Below are positions 33,894 through 43,169 of a stretch of 43,293 nt of DNA, piece by piece (position 1 is the first letter of the stretch; the number at the start of each line of letters is the position of its first letter). A model generated the notes under the pieces. It did no database searches. It was not told the DNA's origin and saw only the letters and a list, made by a program, of their open reading frames with translations. The stretch covers positions 1 to 43,293 of the forward strand of contig NZ_VDCS01000018.1 in the NCBI RefSeq assembly GCF_006265225.1, in the 5' to 3' direction. The DNA is from Allotamlana fucoidanivorans (GTDB taxonomy: Bacteria; Bacteroidota; Bacteroidia; Flavobacteriales; Flavobacteriaceae). Both the position numbers and the translations under genes were made by a program.

Positions 33894-36725
33894 TTGAATT
33901 TGCGTCTATTTTATTGTGCCATTTTATACTGCGTTTGCTTCTCTTCCTTCAGTCAAAATAATATTGCTGTAAAGGCTGCTTTTGATATTAATAAAAAGCA
34001 AATCAAAATTTCACAAACTATACAATATTTTAATGTATCATCAGATACTTTAAAAGTAATTTACTTGAATGACTGGGCCAATAGTTACGCCACTAAATCA
34101 ACCCCTCTTGCTATAAGAATGGCTGATGAATACAGAAATGATTTTCACCTCGCAAAAAATGAAGATAGAGGCTTTACGGTAGTTACCTCATTGAAAGAAA
34201 ATGGTAAAGATGTTGTCTTTCAAAGAGTAAAAGACCAAATAGACATTATTGAAGTTCAACTAAATACGGCTGTAAATCCAGGACATTCATACACTTTAAA
34301 TCTTGAATATATTGTACAAATTCCTAATGATAAATTTACATATTACGGCATTACCAGTGATGGTAATGTCAATTTAAGGTACTGGTATATAACACCTGCT
34401 GAGTATAACGGCGATTGGCTATATTACAGCAATAAAGATTTAGATGATATGATTATTCCTAAGTCTGATATTTCTCTTGAAGTTGAAATTCCTAAAAATT
34501 ACAAACTCACTTCTGATTTGAATATACAAACCACAACATCTGGTTTTAAAACTCAAACTATTAAACTAAATGGTGAAAACAGAAACTCTAACAAGCTGTT
34601 TTTGAGTAAAAAATCAGATTTTAACACCATTCAGTCTGAAGATATTTCTTTTATATCAAACATTGATGATGGTGGTTTAGAAGTTTTAGATAAGGTTTTA
34701 ATTACTGAAAAAATAACAAATTTTATATCCAAACATTTTGGTCCCTATCCGCATGAAAAATTATTGCTCACTCAAATTGACTATGTAAAGGACCCTATTT
34801 ACGGATTAAATTTTTTACCAAAATTTATAAAACCGTATCCTAATCATTTTCAATATGAGCTAAAGTTGCTAAAAATAGCCCTACATAATTACTTAGAAAA
34901 CACATTACTCATCAACCCCAGAAAAGAACAATGGCTATTAGATGGTATACAGATTTATTATGCCATGAAGTATGTAGACACGCATTACCCAAACATGAAA
35001 TTCTTGGGGACTATTGCCGATCTTTGGGGGGTTAGATCTTTTCATGCTGCCGACATGAACTTTAACGACAAATATGTCCTAGCTTTTATGCTTATGGCAA
35101 GAACAAATAGAGATCAAGAATTAACAAAGGCCAAAGACTCTTTATTAAAATTTAATAAAAATATTGCCAACAAATACAAGGCTGGTGTGGGTTTAAAATA
35201 TTTAGATGATTTTGTAAATCATGATGTCGTTGAAAATGCACTTGAAAACTTTGTAAAAGAGAACAAACTGCAAGAAACATCAACTGCAGCGTTTGAAACT
35301 TACATTAAGTCATTAACCAATAAAAATATCGATTGGTTTTTTGAAGACTATATTGCCACACGAAAAAAAATTGATTTCAAAATTAAAAAGGTAATTACAA
35401 CAGAAGACTCTATAACCATTACTGTAAAAAACAAGAGAGACAACAAAATGCCTATTTCGTTATACGGGTTAAATAACGATAGTATTATTTCAAAACATTG
35501 GATACAAAACATAACAGATTACAAAACCATAACAATAGCTAAAGACAGCATTAATAAGCTCGTACTAAACTATGAAAATAACATTCCCGAATTTAATTTA
35601 AGAGATAATTGGAAATCGTTAAAGGGATTTTTCTTTAACAACAAACCATTTCAATTTAGATTATTTAAAGATATTGAAGACCCTAATTACAACCAAGTCT
35701 TTTTTATGCCACTTATAGAGTTTAATAACATTTATGATGGCATAACTTTAGGTGTAAAAGCTTACAACAAAACTATACTTAGAAAACGCTTTAATTATCA
35801 GATATCTCCTCAATATGCATTTGGTTCAAAATCATTAACTGGTGCGGCTTCTGTTTCTAATACCCATTATCTAAATGACAGAAACCTATACCAAATAAGA
35901 TATGGCGTATCAGGTAGCTACACCTCCTTCGCCCAAGATTTATTTGTTAGAAAATTAACCCCTTCCATCACATTCAGGTTCAGAGAAAATAATGACTTAA
36001 GGTCTAACAAAAATAAAATGTTATTATTTAGGTTTGTTGACATCCATAGAGATAAAGACGAAAACAATATTTTAACAACTACAACACCCAACTATTCTGT
36101 TTTTAATGCACGATATATTCACTCAAACGACAACTTGATAACCTACAACAGATGGTATGTAGATTTTCAGCAAGCTAATGATTTTAGTAAACTATCCTTA
36201 AATTATGAGTATAGGCATTTGTTTGAAAATAACAGGCAACTTAATCTTCGGGTATTTACTGGAGCTTTTTTGAATAACAAAACAGATATCAATTCAGACT
36301 TTTTCAGCTTTGCTCTAGATAGACCAACCGATTATCTGTTTGATTACAATTATTTAGGCAGATCGGAGTCCTCAGGTATATTCAGCCAACAGTATATTCC
36401 AACGGAAGGAGGGTTTAAATCAAAATTAGAACCTCATTTTGCTAACCAATGGATCACCACCCTTAACGCCAGTACAACTATTTGGAGGTATATTTTATTA
36501 TATGGTGATGTTGGCTTTGTAAAAAACAAATTATCGACACCCAAATTTGTTTATGATTCTGGTATTAGAATTAACTTGGTAACAGATTATTTTGAGCTAT
36601 ACTTTCCTATTTATTCCAATAAAGGTTGGGAGATTACCCAGCCCAGGTATGCTCAAAATATTCGATTCATTTTCACTGCAGATCCCAAATCGCTCTTAGG
36701 CTTATTTAGACGACGCTGGTTTTAA
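33894..36725 (+). CDS. M1-peptidase-like outer-membrane protein, catalytic site lost
   Basis: 943 residues from TTG 33894; no in-frame ATG precedes the signal peptide (LFYCAILYCVCFSSFSQ), so a TTG start is accepted. Residues 25-560 match the M1 aminopeptidase fold (LNDWANSYATKSTPLA, GPYPHEKLLLTQIDY). The zinc motif HExxH-x18-E aligns to K327-I-A-L-H331-x18-D350: only one His is left, and the GxMEN motif reads YGLNF. So it is most likely not a peptidase. From about 600 on the sequence is alternating beta strands ending in FRRRWF with terminal Phe, as in outer-membrane barrels. A scaffold or surface role is inferred. Confidence 0.8.
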   Translation: MNLRLFYCAILYCVCFSSFSQNNIAVKAAFDINKKQIKISQTIQYFNVSSDTLKVIYLNDWANSYATKSTPLAIRMADEYRNDFHLAKNEDRGFTVVTSLKENGKDVVFQRVKDQIDIIEVQLNTAVNPGHSYTLNLEYIVQIPNDKFTYYGITSDGNVNLRYWYITPAEYNGDWLYYSNKDLDDMIIPKSDISLEVEIPKNYKLTSDLNIQTTTSGFKTQTIKLNGENRNSNKLFLSKKSDFNTIQSEDISFISNIDDGGLEVLDKVLITEKITNFISKHFGPYPHEKLLLTQIDYVKDPIYGLNFLPKFIKPYPNHFQYELKLLKIALHNYLENTLLINPRKEQWLLDGIQIYYAMKYVDTHYPNMKFLGTIADLWGVRSFHAADMNFNDKYVLAFMLMARTNRDQELTKAKDSLLKFNKNIANKYKAGVGLKYLDDFVNHDVVENALENFVKENKLQETSTAAFETYIKSLTNKNIDWFFEDYIATRKKIDFKIKKVITTEDSITITVKNKRDNKMPISLYGLNNDSIISKHWIQNITDYKTITIAKDSINKLVLNYENNIPEFNLRDNWKSLKGFFFNNKPFQFRLFKDIEDPNYNQVFFMPLIEFNNIYDGITLGVKAYNKTILRKRFNYQISPQYAFGSKSLTGAASVSNTHYLNDRNLYQIRYGVSGSYTSFAQDLFVRKLTPSITFRFRENNDLRSNKNKMLLFRFVDIHRDKDENNILTTTTPNYSVFNARYIHSNDNLITYNRWYVDFQQANDFSKLSLNYEYRHLFENNRQLNLRVFTGAFLNNKTDINSDFFSFALDRPTDYLFDYNYLGRSESSGIFSQQYIPTEGGFKSKLEPHFANQWITTLNASTTIWRYILLYGDVGFVKNKLSTPKFVYDSGIRINLVTDYFELYFPIYSNKGWEITQPRYAQNIRFIFTADPKSLLGLFRRRWF

Positions 36726-36827
36726 ATAATTTTTACAAAAATAAGGTTTTGAATATATTTTTCACAACAAAACAGAGTTTTACCGCTTAATTTTATTGTA
36801 TTCGTAATTATTTACACAAAAATATAA

Positions 36828-36858
36828 TTGCAAAAAAGACAAACATTACCTACTTTTG
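36828..36858 (+). promoter_or_regulatory. Bacteroidota promoter of the E1 gene
   Basis: TTG at 36828-36830, 20 bases, then TACTTTTG at 36851-36858. This fits the TTG-N19/20-TAnnTTTG consensus fully; the start would be near 36865, 16 bases before the ATG. Confidence 0.85.
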
Positions 36859-36880
36859 CAAAAGCTAAAAGCATTACTCT

Positions 36881-39292
36881 ATGCAAACCCTATCCAATTT
36901 GAAAAGTAACATATCTTTTGAAGATTTTAAGGCCGAAGTTTTAAACGATTACAAAATAGCCTTAATTAGTCGTGAATGTAGCTTATTAGGAAGACGAGAA
37001 GTGCTTACTGGAAAAGCTAAATTCGGAATTTTTGGAGACGGTAAAGAAGTACCACAATTAGCAATGGCTAAAGCCTTTAAAAAAGGCGATTGGCGCTCTG
37101 GATATTACAGAGATCAAACCTTTATGATGGCTATTAATGAACTCACCGCAGAGCAGTTCTTTGCTGGACTTTATGCCAACACCAACATAGAATTAGAACC
37201 CATGTCTGCAGGGAGGCAAATGGGAGGTCATTTTGTAACGCATAGTTTAAACGATGATGGTACTTGGAAGAATCTCACAAAACAATATAACTCAAGTGCA
37301 GACATTTCTCCAACGGCTGGCCAAATGCCCAGATTATTGGGACTGGCGCAGGCTTCTAAAATCTTTAGAGAAGTAAAAGAAATAAATGCAACTAATTTCT
37401 CTAATAACGGTGATGAAGTAGCTTGGGGTACCATAGGTAACGCCAGTACAAGTGAGGGCTTGTTTTTTGAAACTATTAATGCTGCTGGGGTATTACAAGT
37501 TCCTATGGTAATTAGTATCTGGGATGATGAATATGGTATATCTGTTCATGCCAAACACCAAACAACAAAAGAAAATATATCTGAAATATTATCAGGTTTT
37601 CAAAGAGACCAAAATAACAAAGGGTATGAAATTTTAAGAGTAAAAGGTTGGGATTATGCTAATTTAATTGAAACCTACCAAGAAGCTGGAGCTATAGCTA
37701 AAGAAGAACATGTACCTGTTCTTATTCATGTTTCTGAATTAACACAACCTCAAGGGCATTCTACCTCGGGTTCTCATGAACGTTATAAAAGCGCAGAACG
37801 CCTAGAATGGGAAACAAATCATGATTGTAATACGCGTTTCAGAGAATGGATAATTGAAAATGGTATTGCAACAAATGAGGCACTAATAGAACTTGAGCGT
37901 GCCGCTAAAAGAGAGGTTAGACAGGCCAAAAACACAGCATGGAACACCTTCTTAAAACCTATAAAAAAAGAACAAACTGAACTCATATCTATTTTAAAAC
38001 AAATCGCACCGCTAAGTAGCAATCGTGTTTTTATTAATAAAATTCAAGAAAATCTTTCTGAAATTGGAGAACCTACAAGAAAGGATATTTTATCAAGTGC
38101 TAGACGTGCTTTGAGATATATAGTAGGCGAAACATTTGTTGGTCATCAAACATTAGGTCAATGGATAAATGGCATTTTTGAAAACGTACAGCCCAAGTTT
38201 AGTTCTCACTTATATTCTCAAACACAACGTTCTAATACGCGTATTAAAGAGATTAAACCTACATATGATGATGGGGCCGCTTTAGTTGATGGAAGGATTA
38301 TATTAAGAGACAACTTTGATGCCCTTTTTGCTAGTCATCCGGAGGCTCTAGTATTTGGTGAAGATACAGGTAATATTGGTGATGTTAATCAAGGATTAGA
38401 AGGCTTACAGGCCAAATATGGTGAATTACGTATTGCAGATGCCGGAATACGAGAAGCTACTATTGTTGGGCAAGGTATTGGCTTAGCCTTAAGAGGTTTA
38501 AGACCTATTGCTGAAATTCAATACTTAGACTATATCCTTTATGCGATTCAAATTATTAGTGATGATTTGGCTACCACCCACTACAGAACAAAAGGAAAAC
38601 AAAAAGCACCGCTTATTATAAGAACGCGAGGCCACCGTTTAGAGGGTATATGGCACTCTGGATCACAAATGGGAGGCATTCTAAATTTGGTAAGAGGTGT
38701 TAACCTTTTAGTGCCTAGAAATATGACCAAAGCCGCTGGATTTTATAACACATTACTTTTAGGTGACGATCCTGCAATTGTAGTTGAGTGTTTAAATGGT
38801 TACCGCTTAAAGGAAAAAATGCCTAATAATTTAAATGCTATAAAAACGCCAATAGGGGTTGTTGAAACGATAAAAACAGGGCAAGATATAACTTTAGTCT
38901 CTTACGGTTCTACCTTAAGAATTGTTGAGCATACTGCCAAAGAATTACAGGCTGTAGGTATTAATGCTGAAATTATTGATGTACAATCACTTATCCCTTT
39001 TGATCTAAATCATGATATTGTAAAAAGTATTGCTAAAACAAATAGAGTCATGATTATTGATGAAGATGTTCCTGGTGGAGCTTCGGCATACATACTTGAT
39101 GAAATAATTAATAAGCAAAAGGCGTTTCAATATCTTGATAGTGCACCAAAAACACTAACAGCGAAACCTCATAGACCTGCCTATGGCAATGATGGTGATT
39201 ATTTCTCTAAACCATCGGCTGAGGATATTTTTGAAGCTGTTTATGAAGTTATGCACGAAGTAAACCCAAGAAATTATCCCAAATTAAGATGA
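36881..39292 (+). CDS. Fused alpha/beta 2-oxoacid dehydrogenase E1 component
   Basis: 803 residues: E1-alpha-like TPP module (about 20-420) and E1-beta-like transketolase module (about 480-800) in one chain, the usual Bacteroidota form of the branched-chain 2-oxoacid dehydrogenase E1. Visible: GYYRDQTFMMA, IGNASTSEGLFFETINAAGV with the TPP-Mg segment, ISIWDDEYGISVHAKHQTTK; in the beta half LVFGEDTGNIGDVNQG, PIAEIQYLDYILYA, HSGSQMGGILNLVRG, and VMIIDEDVPGGASAY. It decarboxylates branched-chain (or pyruvate-like) 2-oxoacids and passes the acyl to E2 lipoyl. Downstream is an unknown helical gene; E2/E3 are not in the window. Confidence 0.93.
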   Translation: MQTLSNLKSNISFEDFKAEVLNDYKIALISRECSLLGRREVLTGKAKFGIFGDGKEVPQLAMAKAFKKGDWRSGYYRDQTFMMAINELTAEQFFAGLYANTNIELEPMSAGRQMGGHFVTHSLNDDGTWKNLTKQYNSSADISPTAGQMPRLLGLAQASKIFREVKEINATNFSNNGDEVAWGTIGNASTSEGLFFETINAAGVLQVPMVISIWDDEYGISVHAKHQTTKENISEILSGFQRDQNNKGYEILRVKGWDYANLIETYQEAGAIAKEEHVPVLIHVSELTQPQGHSTSGSHERYKSAERLEWETNHDCNTRFREWIIENGIATNEALIELERAAKREVRQAKNTAWNTFLKPIKKEQTELISILKQIAPLSSNRVFINKIQENLSEIGEPTRKDILSSARRALRYIVGETFVGHQTLGQWINGIFENVQPKFSSHLYSQTQRSNTRIKEIKPTYDDGAALVDGRIILRDNFDALFASHPEALVFGEDTGNIGDVNQGLEGLQAKYGELRIADAGIREATIVGQGIGLALRGLRPIAEIQYLDYILYAIQIISDDLATTHYRTKGKQKAPLIIRTRGHRLEGIWHSGSQMGGILNLVRGVNLLVPRNMTKAAGFYNTLLLGDDPAIVVECLNGYRLKEKMPNNLNAIKTPIGVVETIKTGQDITLVSYGSTLRIVEHTAKELQAVGINAEIIDVQSLIPFDLNHDIVKSIAKTNRVMIIDEDVPGGASAYILDEIINKQKAFQYLDSAPKTLTAKPHRPAYGNDGDYFSKPSAEDIFEAVYEVMHEVNPRNYPKLR

Positions 39293-39333
39293 TACCTTTT
39301 CTTTAAAAAGAGCATTAAGCATTTTAAAATAAC

Positions 39334-39804
39334 ATGAAAGCTGTAGGTATTAGAGACATTAAAAAAGAATTAAAACAGCTTTCAAATCAAGAGCTCCAAG
39401 ATCTTTGCTTAACACTATCACGCTTTAAAAAAGAAAACAAAGAACTCCTCACCTATTTACTTTTTGAATCTTATAACGAAGATGGCTACATTCAAACGAT
39501 AAAAAGTTACATGGATGATGAATTTCAAATGATTAATACCTCCAGTTTTTATTTTATTCGTAAGAGCGTCAGAAAGATTTTAAAAAACGTAAAAAAATAC
39601 ATTCGATATTCTCAAAAAAAGGAAACTGAAGTTGAACTCCTACTCTACTTTTGCTTGAAGTTAAAACATTTCAATCCGAGTATTTCTAACTCTACCCAAT
39701 TACAAAACGCGTATCACAGACAACTTCAATTGGCAAAGAAAATACTTCATAACCTTCACGAAGATTTACAATATGATTACAATATAGTATTAGAAGAATT
39801 GTAA
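39334..39804 (+). CDS. Helical conserved protein of unknown function
   Basis: 156 residues, basic and almost all helical (KELKQLSNQELQDLCLTLSRF, SFYFIRKSVRKILKNVKKYI, ETEVELLLYFCLKLKHF, LAKKILHNLHEDLQYDYN). No signal peptide or membrane segment. It begins 41 bases after E1 and has no promoter of its own that I can see, so it is probably co-transcribed. I do not recognise a family. The small size and Lys-rich helices would fit a binding or adaptor protein; that is a guess. Confidence 0.7.
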   Translation: MKAVGIRDIKKELKQLSNQELQDLCLTLSRFKKENKELLTYLLFESYNEDGYIQTIKSYMDDEFQMINTSSFYFIRKSVRKILKNVKKYIRYSQKKETEVELLLYFCLKLKHFNPSISNSTQLQNAYHRQLQLAKKILHNLHEDLQYDYNIVLEEL

Positions 39805-39936
39805 AATTCGGTTCAAAACAATCTGATAATTGCAGTTTAAAGTCGAACTCAATTTAGGTTCGCGTTTCATAGCCGCATTCAAATACTAAAATTAATAACA
39901 AATACTTCTTTTTAGGTCACAATTTGGAATACATTG

Positions 39937-39967
39937 TTTGAATGGTTGGTGCAATATTCTATCTTTG
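39937..39967 (+). promoter_or_regulatory. Bacteroidota promoter of pheT
   Basis: TTTG at 39937-39940, 19 bases, then TATCTTTG at 39960-39967. Full consensus fit. It lies downstream of the longer possible pheT start and so fixes the real start at 39993. Confidence 0.85.
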
Positions 39968-39992
39968 CAGCCTTAAATTAGTACTACAATTT

Positions 39993-42419
39993 ATGAAGAT
40001 TTCTTATAACTGGCTCAAACAATTTTTAAAGACAGATTGGACACCCGAACAAACAAGTGAACTCCTTACAGATTTAGGTCTGGAAGTTGAAGGATTAGAA
40101 GCCTATCAATCTGTAAAAGGTGGTTTAGAAGGTGTTATTGTAGGGGAAGTACTTACCTGTGTAAAACATCCTAATGCAGACAAATTAAAAGTAACCACGG
40201 TCAATATAGGTGACAATGATCCTTTGCAGATTGTTTGTGGCGCACCCAATGTTGCGGCTGGTCAAAAAGTACCTGTAGCAACTATTGGCACTATGCTTTA
40301 TACAGAAGCAGGGGAATCTTGGACAATCAAAACAGGAAAAATAAGAGGTGAAGTAAGCCACGGAATGATTTGTGCTGAAGATGAATTAGGATTAGGCAAA
40401 TCTCATGATGGCATTATGGTTCTTGATGAAAATATACAAGTAGGAACCCCCGCGGCTGAAATTTTTGATATTGAAAATGATCAAGTTTTTGAAATAGGAC
40501 TAACACCAAACAGAGCAGACGCCATGAGTCATTTAGGTACAGCGAGAGACCTAAAAGCAGGCTTGATGCAAAAAGATATCAATTTAGAACTCATTACACC
40601 ATCAGTAAGTGCGTTTCATGTAGATAATCGTATGCTGAAAATGGATGTTGATGTTAAGGACAAAACTTTAGCCCCACGTTATTGCGGTGTAACCATATCT
40701 GGAATTAAAGTAAAAGAATCGCCTGCTTGGCTTCAAAATAGACTGAAAGCTATTGGGTTAAGTCCTATAAACAATATTGTTGATGCCACTAATTATGTGC
40801 TTCATGATTTAGGGCAACCGTTACACGCTTTTGATGCTGTGAAAATAGCAGGAAATAAAATTGAAGTAAAAACACTTGAGGCTGGAACAAAATTTGTTAC
40901 CCTTGACGGGATTGAAAGAACTCTTCATGAAGACGATCTGATGATATGTGATGCCGAAAAACCAATGTGTATTGCTGGAGTTTTTGGCGGTGAATTTTCA
41001 GGGGTTACCGAAAATACCACAAGTATCTTTTTAGAAAGCGCTTATTTTAACCCTATAAGCATCAGAAAAACGGCAAAACGTCACGGTTTAAATACAGATG
41101 CTTCTTTTAGGTTTGAACGCGGTATAGATCCTAATATTACCGAGTACGCTTTAAAAAGAGCTGCCTTACTTATTCAGGAAATTGCAGGAGGAGAAATAAC
41201 CAGCGATATTATTGATGTTTACCCGAAAAAGATTAAAGATTTCGAGGTTAGATTAAGTTTTGAAAATGCCAAGCGTTTAATTGGTGAAGAAATTCCTAAA
41301 GAGACCATAAAAAAAATATTATCGTCTTTAGAGATTAAAGTTAATAACGTTACGGAAGCAGGGTTAGGATTAACGGTACCAGCTTATAGAAATGATGTGC
41401 AACGTGAAGCAGATATTATTGAAGAAATTTTAAGAGTTTACGGTTACAACAATGTAAATACAACCAAAAAGTTAAATGCTTCAATAGCCACTATGTCTCG
41501 TTTTGAAGATTATAAAATTCAAAATATTATAGGAAACCAATTGGCGGCCCAAGGATTCTTTGAAATTCTTTCTAATTCATTAACCACACCAGGCTATGTT
41601 AGTTTAAGTGAGCAACTGAAAGAAGAGCATAACGTAACCATGCTTAATCCGTTGAGTAACGATTTATCTGTTTTAAGGCAGTCATTACTATTCTCAGGAT
41701 TAGAATCTATCGCTTTCAACATCAATAGAAAACGATCCGATTTAAAATTCTTTGAATTCGGAAAAACTTACCATACTTTTGGAGATAATCGTGAAGAATT
41801 TAAGCATTTATCACTATTTATTACGGGCAATCAGGCTTCTGAAAATTGGATAGAAAAAAGCGTAAAATCTGATTTCTTTTTAATGAAAGGATTGATTACT
41901 TCCATTTTAGATAGACTAGGAATTTCAAACGCAAAAGAAACTCCGGTAAAAGATGATTTGTTTGCTGAAGGGGTAACCGTTAGTCTTGGTAAAACTAAAT
42001 TGATTGATTTTGGTTTAATAACAAAAACCGTTTTAAAACATTTTGACATTTCGCAAGAAGTCATTTTCGCTGATTTTAATTGGGATAACATATTGGAAAT
42101 TATAAAGCATAACAGTATTAAATTTAGCCCAATACCAAAATACCCTGAGGTTAGGCGAGATTTTGCCTTACTTTTAGATGAAAATGTAACCTTCAGTTCT
42201 ATTTATCAGATAGCCATTCAAAGTGAAAAACACTTACTAAAAGACGTGAACTTGTTTGATGTTTATCAAGGGAAAAATTTGCCTACGGGAAAAAAAAGTT
42301 ATGCCGTAAGTTTTACACTACGTGATGAAAATAAAACACTTAACGACAAGCAAATAGATAAAATAATGAAGAAACTACAAACTAATTTTGAAAACCAATT
42401 GGGTGCAGAATTAAGGTAA
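39993..42419 (+). CDS. pheT: Phenylalanine-tRNA ligase beta subunit
   Basis: 808 residues. N-terminal MKISYNWLKQFLKTDW is the standard PheT opening; EMAP/OB tRNA-binding domain about 40-150 (VIVGEVLTCVKHPNADKL); B3/B4 editing domain about 215-390 (PLHAFDAVKI, GGEFSGVTENTT); B5 domain about 410-480; catalytic-like core (LNPLSNDLSVLRQSLL); C-terminal FDX-ACB anticodon domain (YPEVRRDFALLLDENV, NLFDVYQGKNL). An ATG at 39942 would lengthen it by 17 hydrophobic residues but lies upstream of the promoter, so 39993 is used. pheS is not in the window. Confidence 0.97.
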   Translation: MKISYNWLKQFLKTDWTPEQTSELLTDLGLEVEGLEAYQSVKGGLEGVIVGEVLTCVKHPNADKLKVTTVNIGDNDPLQIVCGAPNVAAGQKVPVATIGTMLYTEAGESWTIKTGKIRGEVSHGMICAEDELGLGKSHDGIMVLDENIQVGTPAAEIFDIENDQVFEIGLTPNRADAMSHLGTARDLKAGLMQKDINLELITPSVSAFHVDNRMLKMDVDVKDKTLAPRYCGVTISGIKVKESPAWLQNRLKAIGLSPINNIVDATNYVLHDLGQPLHAFDAVKIAGNKIEVKTLEAGTKFVTLDGIERTLHEDDLMICDAEKPMCIAGVFGGEFSGVTENTTSIFLESAYFNPISIRKTAKRHGLNTDASFRFERGIDPNITEYALKRAALLIQEIAGGEITSDIIDVYPKKIKDFEVRLSFENAKRLIGEEIPKETIKKILSSLEIKVNNVTEAGLGLTVPAYRNDVQREADIIEEILRVYGYNNVNTTKKLNASIATMSRFEDYKIQNIIGNQLAAQGFFEILSNSLTTPGYVSLSEQLKEEHNVTMLNPLSNDLSVLRQSLLFSGLESIAFNINRKRSDLKFFEFGKTYHTFGDNREEFKHLSLFITGNQASENWIEKSVKSDFFLMKGLITSILDRLGISNAKETPVKDDLFAEGVTVSLGKTKLIDFGLITKTVLKHFDISQEVIFADFNWDNILEIIKHNSIKFSPIPKYPEVRRDFALLLDENVTFSSIYQIAIQSEKHLLKDVNLFDVYQGKNLPTGKKSYAVSFTLRDENKTLNDKQIDKIMKKLQTNFENQLGAELR

Positions 42420-42437
42420 ACAAGGTAGTTATAAAAT

Positions 42438-42467
42438 AAAAAAGCCAGCTTATTGCTGGTTTTTTTG
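42438..42467 (+). terminator. pheT terminator
   Basis: GCCAGC and GCTGGT pair (one G-T) around a 5-base loop, flanked by six A on the left and seven T on the right, 20 bases after the pheT stop. Confidence 0.85.
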
Positions 42468-42515
42468 TACCTAAAAATTTCGTATATTTAAGATGAACCT
42501 TAAAAAGGTATTGTC

Positions 42516-42758
42516 ATGACAAATTCAAATTATGTAAAAATTTATACTGGCGAATTAATTGTTGTACAGCGTATGGTTTCTGAGTTAGAAAAGCTGGATA
42601 TTATTCCTGTTTTGAAAGATCAAACAGATTCTGGATTACTTCCTATTTTTGGATCATCGAACTCTATCTTTAAACAAGTTTATGTACACAAAGATGAATT
42701 AGATACAGCTCAAAAAGTTGTAGATGCAATATCTTCCGAATTGGAAGAACTTCAATAG
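42516..42758 (+). CDS. DUF2007 family protein (putative signal-transducing)
   Basis: 80 residues. The whole protein matches DUF2007 (PF09413): YVKIYTGELIVVQRMVSELEKLDI, then PVLKDQTDSGLLPIFGS, and KQVYVHKDELDTAQKVVDAI. A small alpha-beta protein with a ferredoxin-like look; the description 'signal transducing' in databases is not supported by biochemistry that I know. Monocistronic after the pheT terminator. High confidence for the family, none for a function. Confidence 0.85.
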   Translation: MTNSNYVKIYTGELIVVQRMVSELEKLDIIPVLKDQTDSGLLPIFGSSNSIFKQVYVHKDELDTAQKVVDAISSELEELQ

Positions 42759-42788
42759 TAGGCAATACATTCTGGTTTCAATTAACCA

Positions 42789-42833
42789 CAACCAACACCA
42801 AGTTGTTGAATCTACAACTTTAGGTGCTGGTTG
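42789..42833 (+). repeat. 45-base imperfect hairpin after the DUF2007 gene
   Basis: CAACCA-A-CACC-AAGTTGT pairs with ACAACTT-TA-GGTG-C-TGGTTG: 17 base pairs with one mismatch, a two-base bulge and a 7-base loop. No T-run follows, so it is not an ordinary intrinsic terminator, though it could still be the 3' end of the DUF2007 transcript. Confidence 0.65.
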
Positions 42834-42848
42834 CTTCATTCATTGCTT

Positions 42849-42917
42849 TCAGTATCTAAACACATAATCTAATCTCGGCAGAACCACAATATCGATACGA
42901 TTACCAACAACTTTCAT
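42849..42917 (-). pseudogene. Possible OmpA-family C-terminal fragment
   Basis: On the minus strand a short frame reads GNRIDIVVLPRLDYVFRY before TGA. This looks like the end of an OmpA/MotB-family protein (NRR.EIVVLPKLD). Only about 20 residues remain and they overlap the end of the cytolysin relic in another frame. Weak call. Confidence 0.3.
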
Positions 42918-43169
42918 AATAATGACCACTGACATTTACCCATTTTAGCGAGTTTATTATATTATAAATATCTAACTGTGTAATCTATTGGCACACCATG
43001 ATTATCTCTACTTGAAACAGCATTATCACCTTTAATTATTTTCTCTAAATCTCAAAAGTTTTTTGCAGAAACAGTCTCTGCTCCCACCTTTGCATTACCT
43101 ACTACTACAACGGTAGTAATACTTGAATTCTCTAAAACATTTTTATATTTAGCTTCAACCTCTCCTTTT
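42901..43169 (-). pseudogene. Thiol-activated cytolysin remnant, cut by an IS element
   Basis: The minus strand reads GEVEAKYKNVLENSSITTVV, VVGNAKVGAETVSAKNF, TGA, DLEKIIKGDNAVSSRDN, HGVPIDYTVRYL, TAA, YNKLAKMGK, then a +1 shift to VSGHYYESCW and TAA. This lines up with the middle of cholesterol-dependent (thiol-activated) cytolysins; compare pneumolysin AEAEYKEILKNTTIQAVVLG and HPGLPISYTTSFLRDN. Two stops and a frameshift are inside, and the 5' side ends exactly where the IS3-like terminal sequence begins (43170). The membrane-binding domain with the undecapeptide is absent. It cannot make a toxin. Confidence 0.65.

Noticed and set aside
39942-39992. Upstream ATG extending pheT by 17 residues
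   Set aside because: A full consensus promoter (TTTG-N19-TATCTTTG, 39937-39967) overlaps it, and the extra residues are hydrophobic and not part of PheT.
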